NCBI GenBank assembly: GCA_035282925.1
Contig: DATEUW010000028.1
Span: 1-23,457 of the forward strand
Origin: ASMP01 sp035282925
GTDB taxonomy: Archaea; Nanobdellota; Nanobdellia; Pacearchaeales; GW2011-AR1
Length of the DNA stretch: 23,457 nucleotides
Reading direction: 5' to 3'
A program made the position numbers and the translations under genes. The stretch's first letter is position 1, and every line of letters starts with the position of its first letter. Positions 14,146 to 20,079 of this stretch are shown one piece after another. Under the pieces are notes generated by a model. That model worked only from the letters and a program-made list of their open reading frames with translations, was not told the DNA's origin and searched no databases.

Positions 14146-14484
14146 TTATTTTAAAATTTCCCTCTGCAACGCTTCAAGTTTTTCCGAAAGAGCGCGCTCC
14201 TGCTTCTCAAAACTCATTATTCTTAAATCAATTATCTTTTCCTTGCTGATTAATTCTTCCTTCATGTCCTTTTTGTCTGTTTTAATCATCAACTGGCCTA
14301 TCATCTTGAAAACTTCTTCCCCTGATTTTTCCAGTTCTTTCAGGGCTGCCTGTGTTTCTCTCAGTTCAATCTGGAAAGCCTGCTTTTGCAGGAGAACATT
14401 CTGCAGATTTTGCTCCAGCATCTGCAGTTCCTGTATATTTCTTTCTTTTGTCTTATGGCGTTCTATCGAGATATCTTCACTCAT
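14146..14484 (-). CDS. pfdB: Prefoldin subunit beta
   Basis: 112 residues, the usual length. Two long coiled-coil helices (about 12-50 and 70-110) flank the two hairpin strands around GEEVFKMIGQLMIKTDKKD. The motif ELEKSGEEVFKMIGQLMI is the typical beta-type prefoldin hairpin (xYKxxGxxLV in homologues). With an alpha subunit encoded elsewhere it forms the hexameric jellyfish chaperone that hands unfolded proteins to the thermosome. The start codon lies 1 nt after the rpoP stop, and rpoP-pfdB adjacency is common in archaea, which supports the call. Confidence 0.92.
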   Translation of the reverse strand: MSEDISIERHKTKERNIQELQMLEQNLQNVLLQKQAFQIELRETQAALKELEKSGEEVFKMIGQLMIKTDKKDMKEELISKEKIIDLRIMSFEKQERALSEKLEALQREILK

Positions 14485-14485
14485 T

Positions 14486-14623
14486 TTAAACAGCCTTTAC
14501 TTTCTTTACACGGGTTCTTGGCTTGTAGAAGATTTTGCTGCCGCAGCTCGGGCAGACGAATCTTTTTTCCAGGTTCGTGTCCTGAATTTTCTTCCCGCAC
14601 TTGAAACATTTGTAGGTTGGCAT
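14486..14623 (-). CDS. rpoP: DNA-directed RNA polymerase subunit P (Rpo12)
   Basis: 45 residues: MPTYKCFKCGKKI, then RFVCPSCGSKIFYKPRTRV. The two CxxC pairs form the zinc ribbon of RpoP/Rpb12, a subunit at the periphery of archaeal RNA polymerase that is needed for open complex formation. Length and the closing KPR motif match the family. It is followed after 1 nt by pfdB and preceded by rpl37ae with a 15-nt gap, so the three form one operon. Confidence 0.95.
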   Translation of the reverse strand: MPTYKCFKCGKKIQDTNLEKRFVCPSCGSKIFYKPRTRVKKVKAV

Positions 14624-14638
14624 TTTATATTGATATTT

Positions 14639-14956
14639 TTAAGCTGTCTGATTTTTATTTCTAATTTTGCTTGCAATAATTTTATCAGATATTTTTATTT
14701 TATCTTGTATATTAAGCTCGTGTGATATTGATGTTGGCAGATAGTATACATCATTCGCAAATTTTTTCCCGCATTTTTTCCTTGTGCATTTCCACAATCC
14801 TTTGGAAAGTCTTTTGACTCCCATTTTTCCGCAGAAGGGGCATTTCTGTTTTTTTCTCTGCTTTTCCTCTATTGCAATCAGGTAAGTCCTTGGCCTTTTT
14901 CCATAACGTGCTCCGAACCTTCCCGCTGATTTGGTTTTTTTTGATTTTGAACTCAT
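14639..14956 (-). CDS. rpl37ae: Ribosomal protein L37Ae (eL43)
   Basis: 105 residues. The start MSSKSKKTKSAGRFGARYGK is the usual basic, Gly-Arg-Tyr-Gly entry. The zinc ribbon follows as KCPFCGKMGVKRL, GLWKCTRKKCGKKFA. The family normally ends soon after FAGGAY; here about 30 further residues (SISHELNIQDKIKISDKII and a basic end) form a longer tail than usual. The start lies 13 nt after the 3' end of tRNA-Pro, so its mRNA 5' end may be produced by tRNA 3' processing. Confidence 0.93.
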   Translation of the reverse strand: MSSKSKKTKSAGRFGARYGKRPRTYLIAIEEKQRKKQKCPFCGKMGVKRLSKGLWKCTRKKCGKKFANDVYYLPTSISHELNIQDKIKISDKIIASKIRNKNQTA

Positions 14957-14969
14957 TTTTATATAGACA

Positions 14970-15042
14970 TGGGGTTGCCCGGATTTGAACCGGGATTGAG
15001 AGGTCCCAAACCTCTAGTCATACCAGGTTAGACCACAACCCC
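14970..15042 (-). tRNA. tRNA-Pro (anticodon TGG)
   Basis: 73 nt. The acceptor stem is GGGGTTG/CAACCCC with discriminator A. The anticodon arm is AGAGG-TTTGGGA-CCTCT, giving TGG at positions 34-36 (reads CCA and, by wobble, other CCN codons). The T arm is CCCGG-TTCAAAT-CCGGG. CCA is not encoded; the following bases are TGT. No intron. Its own TATA box lies at 15067-15074. Confidence 0.97.
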
Positions 15043-15066
15043 TTGGTAAAAGGGGGTTATGGAATC

Positions 15067-15074
15067 TTTATAAA
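15067..15074 (-). promoter_or_regulatory. TATA box of tRNA-Pro
   Basis: TTTATAAA about 28 bp before the tRNA 5' end, directly adjoining the stop codon of rpl11. It predicts a start within a few bases of the mature tRNA end and could also drive rpl37ae-rpoP-pfdB. Confidence 0.65.
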
Positions 15075-15785
15075 TCATTTCTTTTCTTTTGTTTTTTCTG
15101 CTTTTTTTTCGGGTTTCTTTTCTTCTGCCTTAATTTCCTCGGCTTTTTCTTCTCCTTCCTTGCCTTCTTCGGCAGTTGCAGGTGCAGCTGCAGCAGCTTC
15201 GGCAGCAGCCTTAGCGGCTTCTTCCTGATGCCTTATTCTTTCCTGTTCTGCCAATATCTTAGCAAAGTAAGCATCTAATTTTTCCTTTTTCTCTGATGGA
15301 GTTTCTGTTCTTTCTCCATGGATTTCCTCCTCATATTTTCCCTCTTCTATTTCTCTGATGACTTCCAGGGGATTTTTATTTTCAACCAGAATTCCGAGAC
15401 TCATGCAACTTCCCAGAACGCTTTTTACAGCAGTTTTCAAATTCTTGCTCAGAAGATTTGGAAGTTTCGTTTTTGAAACAGAAATTATCTGCTCTATGGA
15501 AGCATTTGCAACTTTTGTTTTTTTCTGAAGGCCAGAGCCTTTCTCAATTCCGAGCTCTTTCTTCAGGAGTTCTGTAACAGGCGGTGAAAATACTTTTATT
15601 TCTATGGCTTTGGTTGCCAGGTCTATTTCAACCTCAACAGGAACTTTCATTCCCTTAAATCCGCTGGTTGCCTCGTTTACCTTCTGTATTACCTGGCCTA
15701 TGTTTATTCCTGCTGGCCCGAGCTTCTGGCTGAGTGCAGGACCTGGCTGCATATCCCCGCCTTCCACCAAAAGTTTAACTTGCAT
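15075..15785 (-). CDS. rpl11: Ribosomal protein L11 (uL11) with long charged C-terminal tail
   Basis: 236 residues from the ATG at 15785, chosen because GGAG lies 9 nt before it and homologues begin just before VKLLVEGG; a GTG 21 nt upstream is the alternative. The N-terminal domain has GGDMQPGPALSQKLGPAGIN (EF-G and stalk-base contacts). The C-terminal domain that binds the 23S GTPase-associated region includes LPNLLSKNLKTAVKSVLGSC. Archaeal L11 is usually about 160 residues. Here about 75 more follow: an acidic/basic helix, an alanine run with PATAEE, and a Glu/Lys tail. The alanine-then-charged layout recalls the hinge and tip of archaeal L12/P1 stalk proteins. It overlaps nusG by 11 nt, so it is translationally coupled. 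Confidence 0.95.
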   Translation of the reverse strand: MQVKLLVEGGDMQPGPALSQKLGPAGINIGQVIQKVNEATSGFKGMKVPVEVEIDLATKAIEIKVFSPPVTELLKKELGIEKGSGLQKKTKVANASIEQIISVSKTKLPNLLSKNLKTAVKSVLGSCMSLGILVENKNPLEVIREIEEGKYEEEIHGERTETPSEKKEKLDAYFAKILAEQERIRHQEEAAKAAAEAAAAAPATAEEGKEGEEKAEEIKAEEKKPEKKAEKTKEKK

Positions 15786-16245
15786 TTTCTGTTTCTCCTT
15801 CTTCACTTTCTTCCCGCCTTATGACCCTTACGTTGTCGAGCTTTATCGTTACCGGCAACGGCACGACAGCCCCTAAAAGAATCACAACCACTTCTTCCTT
15901 CTGCTTGTCAATTCTTAAAACTTTTGCTTTTTCCTTTTTGAAGGGTTCGGCTATTATCTCCACTATGTCCCCTTCTTTTATTGAAACAGTGGACACAGAA
16001 GGCTCGACCATGTTTTTTATTTCCTCATAACCTATCGTTTTTCCGACTATTCCCTTAACATAAGGAAGGTTGAAGACAGATTCCTCTGCGCTTTCGCGGT
16101 CCTCTGCCTCTAGAAGAACATAGCCTCGAAGACCATGGGGCCTCAGGACAGCATAGGTATTGAGCCCTTTTTTTTCCGCCCTGTCAGCTATCATGTCAAC
16201 GGCTTTCTCTTCCTTGTTCGTCGTGACTTTTATTATAAATATCAT
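15775..16245 (-). CDS. spt5: Transcription elongation factor Spt5 (NusG)
   Basis: 156 residues, the family length. The NGN domain (about 1-85) starts MIFIIKVTTNKEEKAVDMIA and includes GLRGYVLLEAE and VKGIVGK. The KOW domain (about 90-145) includes IKEGDIVEIIAEPFKKEKAK. It binds the RNA polymerase clamp, with Spt4 as partner, and closes the DNA channel during elongation. An acidic tail (ESEEGETE) is added. It sits in the conserved secE-spt5-rpl11 order. A leader with two perfect hairpins precedes it (16271-16308). Confidence 0.95.
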   Translation of the reverse strand: MIFIIKVTTNKEEKAVDMIADRAEKKGLNTYAVLRPHGLRGYVLLEAEDRESAEESVFNLPYVKGIVGKTIGYEEIKNMVEPSVSTVSIKEGDIVEIIAEPFKKEKAKVLRIDKQKEEVVVILLGAVVPLPVTIKLDNVRVIRREESEEGETENAS

Positions 16246-16270
16246 TGGTAAGACACCTACGGTTTCTTCA

Positions 16271-16308
16271 GAAGCCTATTCAGGCTTCGCGATGCAAGTC
16301 CTTGCATC
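16271..16308 (-). promoter_or_regulatory. Tandem hairpins in the spt5-rpl11 leader
   Basis: On the minus strand: GATGCAAG-GA-CTTGCATC (16308-16291, 8-bp arms) and, 2 nt later, GAAGCC-TGAATA-GGCTTC (16288-16271, 6-bp arms). A TATA-like AATTTAAG at about 16327-16334 would start the transcript almost exactly at the first hairpin, so the roughly 60-nt leader is made mostly of these two hairpins. A role in mRNA stability or autoregulation is inferred. Confidence 0.5.
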
Positions 16309-16426
16309 TGAACCATCAACTTCCCTTAAATTTATTTTCATTTAGCTCCGTCTACCCCTTAATATCTTAAGAAGCAGGTGAGATTATTTAATTATGGGAG
16401 TTTATAAATTTACCTAATTCACAATT

Positions 16427-16609
16427 TTATCTTATGAAAAAGATTTTGACAAGGATCGATACAAAGAATCCAATAACTCCAAGTAAAAGGACTCCTATTG
16501 CAGAAACCTTGGCTATCATCTCAAATTCTTTTCTCGAGGGCTTTTTCAAAACAAGCCATACTCTTTTCGATTTTGAAAAAAATGCCTTGAGGTCATCCAG
16601 CTTTCCCAT
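16427..16609 (-). CDS. secE: Preprotein translocase subunit SecE (Sss1/Sec61-gamma type)
   Basis: 60 residues. An amphipathic helix (LDDLKAFFSKSKRVWLVLKK) leads to PSRKEFEMIAKVSAIGV and one tail-anchored membrane helix (VLLLGVIGFFVSILVKIFFI). The PxxxEF motif before the helix is diagnostic of archaeal SecE. It clamps the two halves of SecY in the membrane. It is followed by spt5 as in most archaea, but the gap is 181 nt and spt5 has its own probable promoter. Confidence 0.93.
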   Translation of the reverse strand: MGKLDDLKAFFSKSKRVWLVLKKPSRKEFEMIAKVSAIGVLLLGVIGFFVSILVKIFFIR

Positions 16610-16650
16610 GGTTTAGATAAAGAAAAAGAGTTTTTAAGATTTGTTGAGGG

Positions 16651-17223
16651 CTATCCTTTGTTATTGAAAAGATGTTCACTTGTAATATCGACCTGCTCAA
16701 AAAAGTTTTTCAGTTTTAATACCTTAAGCAGATCATTACGGATAAGATTTTGAGATCCTTTCAGAACGATTTCCAATCTTTTTTTATCCATTAAAGGTTT
16801 GTTTGCTGTTTGCACAGTATCTCTTATTTCAAGAGCAGCATTCTGCATTAAAACAAGTATTTTTTGCCTATCTTCATGGGAAATATTCAGCTTATGAATT
16901 CCCCTTATAGCCTCGTCTAATCTACTGAAAGCTTCTCCGCATTTGTCAGGATCATATCTGATTTCTGGGTACCCGGGAACAGAGTATGTTTCATTTGGTA
17001 AAACAATATCTTCCAATTTTTCTCTGAGTATCAATGGTCTCTGCACAGCCTGTGTTGCATCATATGCTCCAGAAATGGCACTTTGAATTGCGTTAATTGC
17101 TTTTTGTCTAGTTTCAGGAGGAAGATTGAAACCATCCAATTTTTGTATATGGTGAGAATAGTCTATTCCAGTCCTAGGAATACAATATTCTTCCCCTACT
17201 TTTCCTTCTAAGTGTTCTACCAT
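16651..17223 (-). CDS. Hypothetical helical protein with internal duplication
   Basis: 190 residues, soluble, no signal or membrane helix. Two units of about 50 residues align: LPPETRQKAINAIQSAISGA followed by YDATQAVQRPL and LREKLEDIVL (about residues 35-80), and ISHEDRQKILVLMQNAALEI followed by RDTVQTANKPL and DKKRLEIVLK (about 114-160). Shared positions include RQK, the alternating hydrophobics, D..Q....PL and L.IVL, so the protein arose by duplication of a helical hairpin. Between them lies a loop with PGYPEIRYDPDKCG. It sits between ftsZ and secE, which are direct neighbours in many archaea. The gene looks AT-richer than its neighbours. Family not recognised. Confidence 0.6.
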   Translation of the reverse strand: MVEHLEGKVGEEYCIPRTGIDYSHHIQKLDGFNLPPETRQKAINAIQSAISGAYDATQAVQRPLILREKLEDIVLPNETYSVPGYPEIRYDPDKCGEAFSRLDEAIRGIHKLNISHEDRQKILVLMQNAALEIRDTVQTANKPLMDKKRLEIVLKGSQNLIRNDLLKVLKLKNFFEQVDITSEHLFNNKG

Positions 17224-17269
17224 TTTATATTGCTATATTTTATATCAAAATCTGTTTATTCAGGGGTTT

Positions 17270-17476
17270 TTAAATGTAGCGATAATGAATAGTATAAAGT
17301 TGGTTATTGTCTTTACCACCTATATAAAAAGAGTAAATTTGAATATTTCTACAATCTTCAGACAATAACCTAACTAATTCCTCTCCAAATTCTGATGCTG
17401 TACATGGTTCTTGCCGTATTTTTTTAAAACCCTGTTTCTCCAATTCTTCTTCTGTTAGTAATTTATCTAATGGCAT
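17270..17476 (-). CDS. Small hypothetical protein
   Basis: 68 residues. An acidic N-terminal helix (LDKLLTEEELEKQGFKKI), a second helix (SEFGEELVRLLSEDC) and a C-terminal beta part ending QLYTIHYRYI. No known motif. It lies 46 nt upstream of the previous gene on the same strand and inside the same insertion between ftsZ and secE, so the two may be one unit. An accessory or toxin-antitoxin-like role was considered but nothing in the residues supports it. Confidence 0.5.
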   Translation of the reverse strand: MPLDKLLTEEELEKQGFKKIRQEPCTASEFGEELVRLLSEDCRNIQIYSFYIGGKDNNQLYTIHYRYI

Positions 17477-17537
17477 TTTAAGTGTATAACAAATTATTTA
17501 ACGGAAAATGCCGATAATCCAAAGTTTTTAAAGATTA

Positions 17538-18629
17538 TTACTCAAAAAATTCTATCCCAAGCTCTTCCTCAATCTCCCTGTGTTTCATGCTTTCTACGGT
17601 TTCTCCCTGGCCGAGTATCTGAGAACTCTTCACTCCTGTAACGATGAGAAGAACCCGTATGGATTTTTCCATGTCAGGGGAAATCTGTGCACCCCATATG
17701 AGCTTTGCATAGGGGCTCAGCTGGCTTCCCACTGTCTCTATTATCACCTTGCATTCGTCGAGGCTCATGTCAGGGCCTCCCACTATATTTACGAGGGCTC
17801 CTGCCGCATTTGAGATATCGACGTCCAGGAGCGGATTGTTTACCGCTTTTTCCACAGACTCTGCAGCCCGGTTGGTGCTGTCTGATTCCCCCATTCCTAT
17901 CAAAGAGACTCCTCCGTCGACCATTACAGCTTTTACATCTGCAAAATCAAGGTTCACAAGCCCGGCAACAGTCACCAGCTCTGTGACACCTTTAACCGCA
18001 TTTGTTAAAATTTCATCTGCGATTTTAAATGCAGTATGCAGGGGAAGCTCTGGGGCTAATTCCAGAAGCTTGTCGTTTGGAATCACAATCAAAGTATCAA
18101 CGACTGCTTCCAGTCTTTCGAGTCCGTCCATTGCATTTTCCAGCCTTTTTTTTCCTTCTATCGTGAAAGGAAGAGTAACAACGCCTATCACCAGAGCTCC
18201 CTGCTTTTTAGCCAGAGATGCTATTACTGGAGCAGCGCCTGTTCCTGTTCCTCCACCCAAGCCGCAGGTAATGAATATCATGTCGCTTCCTGAGATTTTT
18301 TTCTTTATCTCTGATTCTGATTCTTTCGCTGCCTCTTCTCCAACCTTAGGATTGCTTCCTGCTCCAAGCCCTTGTGTGAGCTCTCTGCCTATGAGAATTT
18401 TCTGATCGGCATTGCTATACAATAAATCCTGGGCATCTGTGTTTATTGCTATCAGTTCCCCTCCTTTGATTCCTATTTCCCTCATCCTGCTCAGGGAATT
18501 TCCGCCCCCCCCTCCAACGCCGATGACCTTAATTTTTGCAGCCTGCTTTTTCAGGAGTTCTGCAAGCTCTTTGTCAACTTCTTTTACGCCAGAAGAAAGC
18601 TCTGTCTCATAAACACCAACATCTTCCAT
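17538..18629 (-). CDS. ftsZ: Cell division protein FtsZ
   Basis: 363 residues. The GTP-binding part starts at KIKVIGVGGGGGNSLSRM. The tubulin signature GGGTGTG lies at 125-131, followed by AAPVIASLAK. The T7 loop NLDFADVK (226-233) supplies N226, D228 and D231, which complete the GTPase site of the neighbouring subunit. The C-terminal domain runs to VLLIVTGVKS. The tail ends in an acidic helix with EELGIEFFE, the place where SepF or other partners bind. All catalytic parts are intact, so it should polymerise into the Z-ring with the SepF encoded here. The TATA box at 18651-18658 implies a leaderless mRNA. In length and motifs it resembles archaeal FtsZ1, but I cannot separate FtsZ1 from FtsZ2 firmly. 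Confidence 0.97.
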   Translation of the reverse strand: MEDVGVYETELSSGVKEVDKELAELLKKQAAKIKVIGVGGGGGNSLSRMREIGIKGGELIAINTDAQDLLYSNADQKILIGRELTQGLGAGSNPKVGEEAAKESESEIKKKISGSDMIFITCGLGGGTGTGAAPVIASLAKKQGALVIGVVTLPFTIEGKKRLENAMDGLERLEAVVDTLIVIPNDKLLELAPELPLHTAFKIADEILTNAVKGVTELVTVAGLVNLDFADVKAVMVDGGVSLIGMGESDSTNRAAESVEKAVNNPLLDVDISNAAGALVNIVGGPDMSLDECKVIIETVGSQLSPYAKLIWGAQISPDMEKSIRVLLIVTGVKSSQILGQGETVESMKHREIEEELGIEFFE

Positions 18630-18650
18630 AGATGATAGAGCAAATTATTA

Positions 18651-18658
18651 TTTATAAA
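18651..18658 (-). promoter_or_regulatory. TATA box of ftsZ
   Basis: TTTATAAA centred 26 bp before the ATG at 18629; the transcript is predicted to start at the start codon. Confidence 0.65.
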
Positions 18659-18692
18659 AATTGTTGTGGTTTTTTAGGTGCCTTATTGCCGG

Positions 18693-19352
18693 CTATTTCC
18701 GCTCTTTATCAGCTTCTTCTGTTTCAATGACATCCACATCCAGACCGAGAAGCTGCTTAAACTTATCCCCAAACATTTCCACTATTTTTTTCATATCTTT
18801 TTCTGTCTTTATTATAAGTTTTTTGTCATCAACTGTGAAGTCCAGATTTCTCTTGAAAAAAAATTCATTCACTGCCTTTATTTTTTCATTGATATCATCA
18901 ACTTTTCTTTTGACATTTATCCTGTATATGACTGTTTTTCCTGAGAGCGGGCTGTTAAAGTCGACCATCACCCTTCCTCCTGAGACTGTCAGGGCTTTCC
19001 CGATTCTTCCGTCAAAATTCAGAAGGGCTCCCGGAATCGGATTTGTATTATGCTCCCTAAAAATTCTCATGGGAATCATCTGAACCAATGCCGGATTTCT
19101 TTTTCCAAATGCCCTTTCCGGCTCCAGCTCAACTTCGTATTCTCCTGCATCTTTTCCAATAAGAAAATTGTCCAGTTCATCGAGGAACATGTGCTCCCCG
19201 AGGCAGAAAATGAAGGGCTTCGGTTCAACGGGATGGTCATGGCCGCTGTGAATTTTTTCAAGGTCTTGTTTTATATTTGAATCAAAAATTTCCCCTTCCT
19301 TGACTTTTCCCGTGAATTCTATTTCAATAAAATCCTTGTTGTTTAATGGCAT
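18693..19352 (-). CDS. FKBP-type peptidyl-prolyl isomerase (SlyD-like, long archaeal form)
   Basis: 219 residues from the ATG at 19352. A longer frame starts at 19391, but the TATA box lies inside it, so the inner ATG is the likely start. The FKBP part starts MPLNNKDFIEIEFTGKVKEG, with GEIFDSN, then LGEHMFLDELDNFLIGKDAG, matching the FKBP core. The insert-in-flap domain (about 75-125, ERAFGKRNPALVQMIPMRIF) is the chaperone part of SlyD-type proteins. VSGGRVMVDFNSPLSGKTV closes the catalytic fold. The extra C-terminal domain (about 150-219) is typical of long archaeal FKBPs. A histidine-containing loop near 30-37 (HSGHDHP) is notable and might bind metal. It catalyses proline isomerisation and holds folding intermediates in the cytosol. 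Confidence 0.92.
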   Translation of the reverse strand: MPLNNKDFIEIEFTGKVKEGEIFDSNIKQDLEKIHSGHDHPVEPKPFIFCLGEHMFLDELDNFLIGKDAGEYEVELEPERAFGKRNPALVQMIPMRIFREHNTNPIPGALLNFDGRIGKALTVSGGRVMVDFNSPLSGKTVIYRINVKRKVDDINEKIKAVNEFFFKRNLDFTVDDKKLIIKTEKDMKKIVEMFGDKFKQLLGLDVDVIETEEADKERK

Positions 19353-19375
19353 TAAAAGAAGTATCAATACGGCAT

Positions 19376-19383
19376 TTTTAAAA
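19376..19383 (-). promoter_or_regulatory. TATA box of the FKBP gene, deciding its start
   Basis: TTTTAAAA about 27 bp before the ATG at 19352 and inside the longer frame that opens at 19391. A transcript from here is leaderless for the inner ATG and cannot contain the outer one. Confidence 0.6.
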
Positions 19384-19433
19384 GTTTTCAATCGCGATGT
19401 CTTAATTTTCGTCAGGTTCTTCAGGCAAGCCTT

Positions 19434-19441
19434 TTTAAATA
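19434..19441 (+). promoter_or_regulatory. TATA box of aIF5A
   Basis: TTTAAATA centred 24 bp before the ATG at 19461, giving a leaderless mRNA. It is divergent from the FKBP promoter about 55 bp away. Confidence 0.6.
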
Positions 19442-19460
19442 TATTTTTGCTTTCTTATTT

Positions 19461-19847
19461 ATGGTTTTGAAAATTATCAATGCAACTGAGGCAAAACCCG
19501 GAACCAATATAATAATCGAGGGAGATCCTTATACTGTAAAAAAGGTTGATATCAGCAAAACAGGGAAGCACGGCGCTTCCAAATGCAGAATCGAGGCAGC
19601 TGGAATGATAAGCGGACAGAAAAAAATAATAGTTGCCCCTGGACATGAGAGATTTGAGGTTCCGATGATTGACAAAAGAAGGGGGCAGGTCCTCTCTGTC
19701 GGGGAAAGGGCGAGCGTAATGGACCTGGAAAGTTTTGAAACATTCGATATTGAAATCCCGGAGGAATTAAAAGCTGAAATTGATACAAATTCCAGCGTGG
19801 AATACTGGGATATAGAGGGGCGGAAAATAATCAAAAGAAAGCTCTAA
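19461..19847 (+). CDS. Translation factor aIF5A (hypusine-containing)
   Basis: 128 residues, the family length. The first SH3-like domain has the exposed loop DISKTGKHGASKC, where Lys36 in TGKHG is the residue changed to deoxyhypusine or hypusine. The second, OB-fold domain begins near DLESFETFDIEIPEE. It relieves ribosomes stalled at proline-rich and similar sequences and helps termination. rpl40e follows after 21 nt, so the two are probably co-transcribed. Deoxyhypusine synthase is not in the window. Confidence 0.97.
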   Translation: MVLKIINATEAKPGTNIIIEGDPYTVKKVDISKTGKHGASKCRIEAAGMISGQKKIIVAPGHERFEVPMIDKRRGQVLSVGERASVMDLESFETFDIEIPEELKAEIDTNSSVEYWDIEGRKIIKRKL

Positions 19848-19868
19848 ATTAATAAACTTAAAAATAAA

Positions 19869-20030
19869 ATGGCAAAAATTCCTGAGGCAACCAACAGACT
19901 CTTTAAGAACATATTTGTATGCAAGAATTGCCAGTCAAAAATCAGGGCAGACCCGCAGAAAATAATGAGGGGGAAAGTGAGATGCAGAAAATGCGGAAAA
20001 AAGGCTTTCCGCCCGATAAAGAGAAAGTGA
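19869..20030 (+). CDS. rpl40e: Ribosomal protein L40e (eL40)
   Basis: 53 residues: MAKIPEATNRLFKNIFVCKN, CQSKIRADP, then KVRCRKCGKKAFRPIKRK. Two Cys pairs (CxxC, CxxC) make the small zinc finger; the strongly basic tail contacts rRNA near the factor-binding site. In eukaryotes it is made as a ubiquitin fusion; here it stands alone as in other archaea. It follows aIF5A in the same direction. Confidence 0.95.
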   Translation: MAKIPEATNRLFKNIFVCKNCQSKIRADPQKIMRGKVRCRKCGKKAFRPIKRK

Positions 20031-20079
20031 TAAACTTTCAATTCGCCAATAAAATTGTCAAATGAAAGGAAAATAAAAA

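Noticed and set aside
5956..16262. GACACCTACGG occurs both in the S-layer leader (5956-5966) and before spt5 (16252-16262).
   Set aside because: It is sense in one mRNA and antisense in the other, only 11 bp, and the second copy lacks the GGTGT arm, so it is probably chance.
16270..16325. A C/D-box sRNA before spt5 (TTGATGG and CTGA-like boxes).
   Set aside because: The C box deviates, spacing is wrong, and two perfect hairpins would block guide regions.
16651..17476. Toxin-antitoxin pair in the two unknown genes.
   Set aside because: No toxin catalytic motif or antitoxin DNA-binding motif visible; the larger gene is a repeat protein and the 46-nt gap is not the usual overlap.
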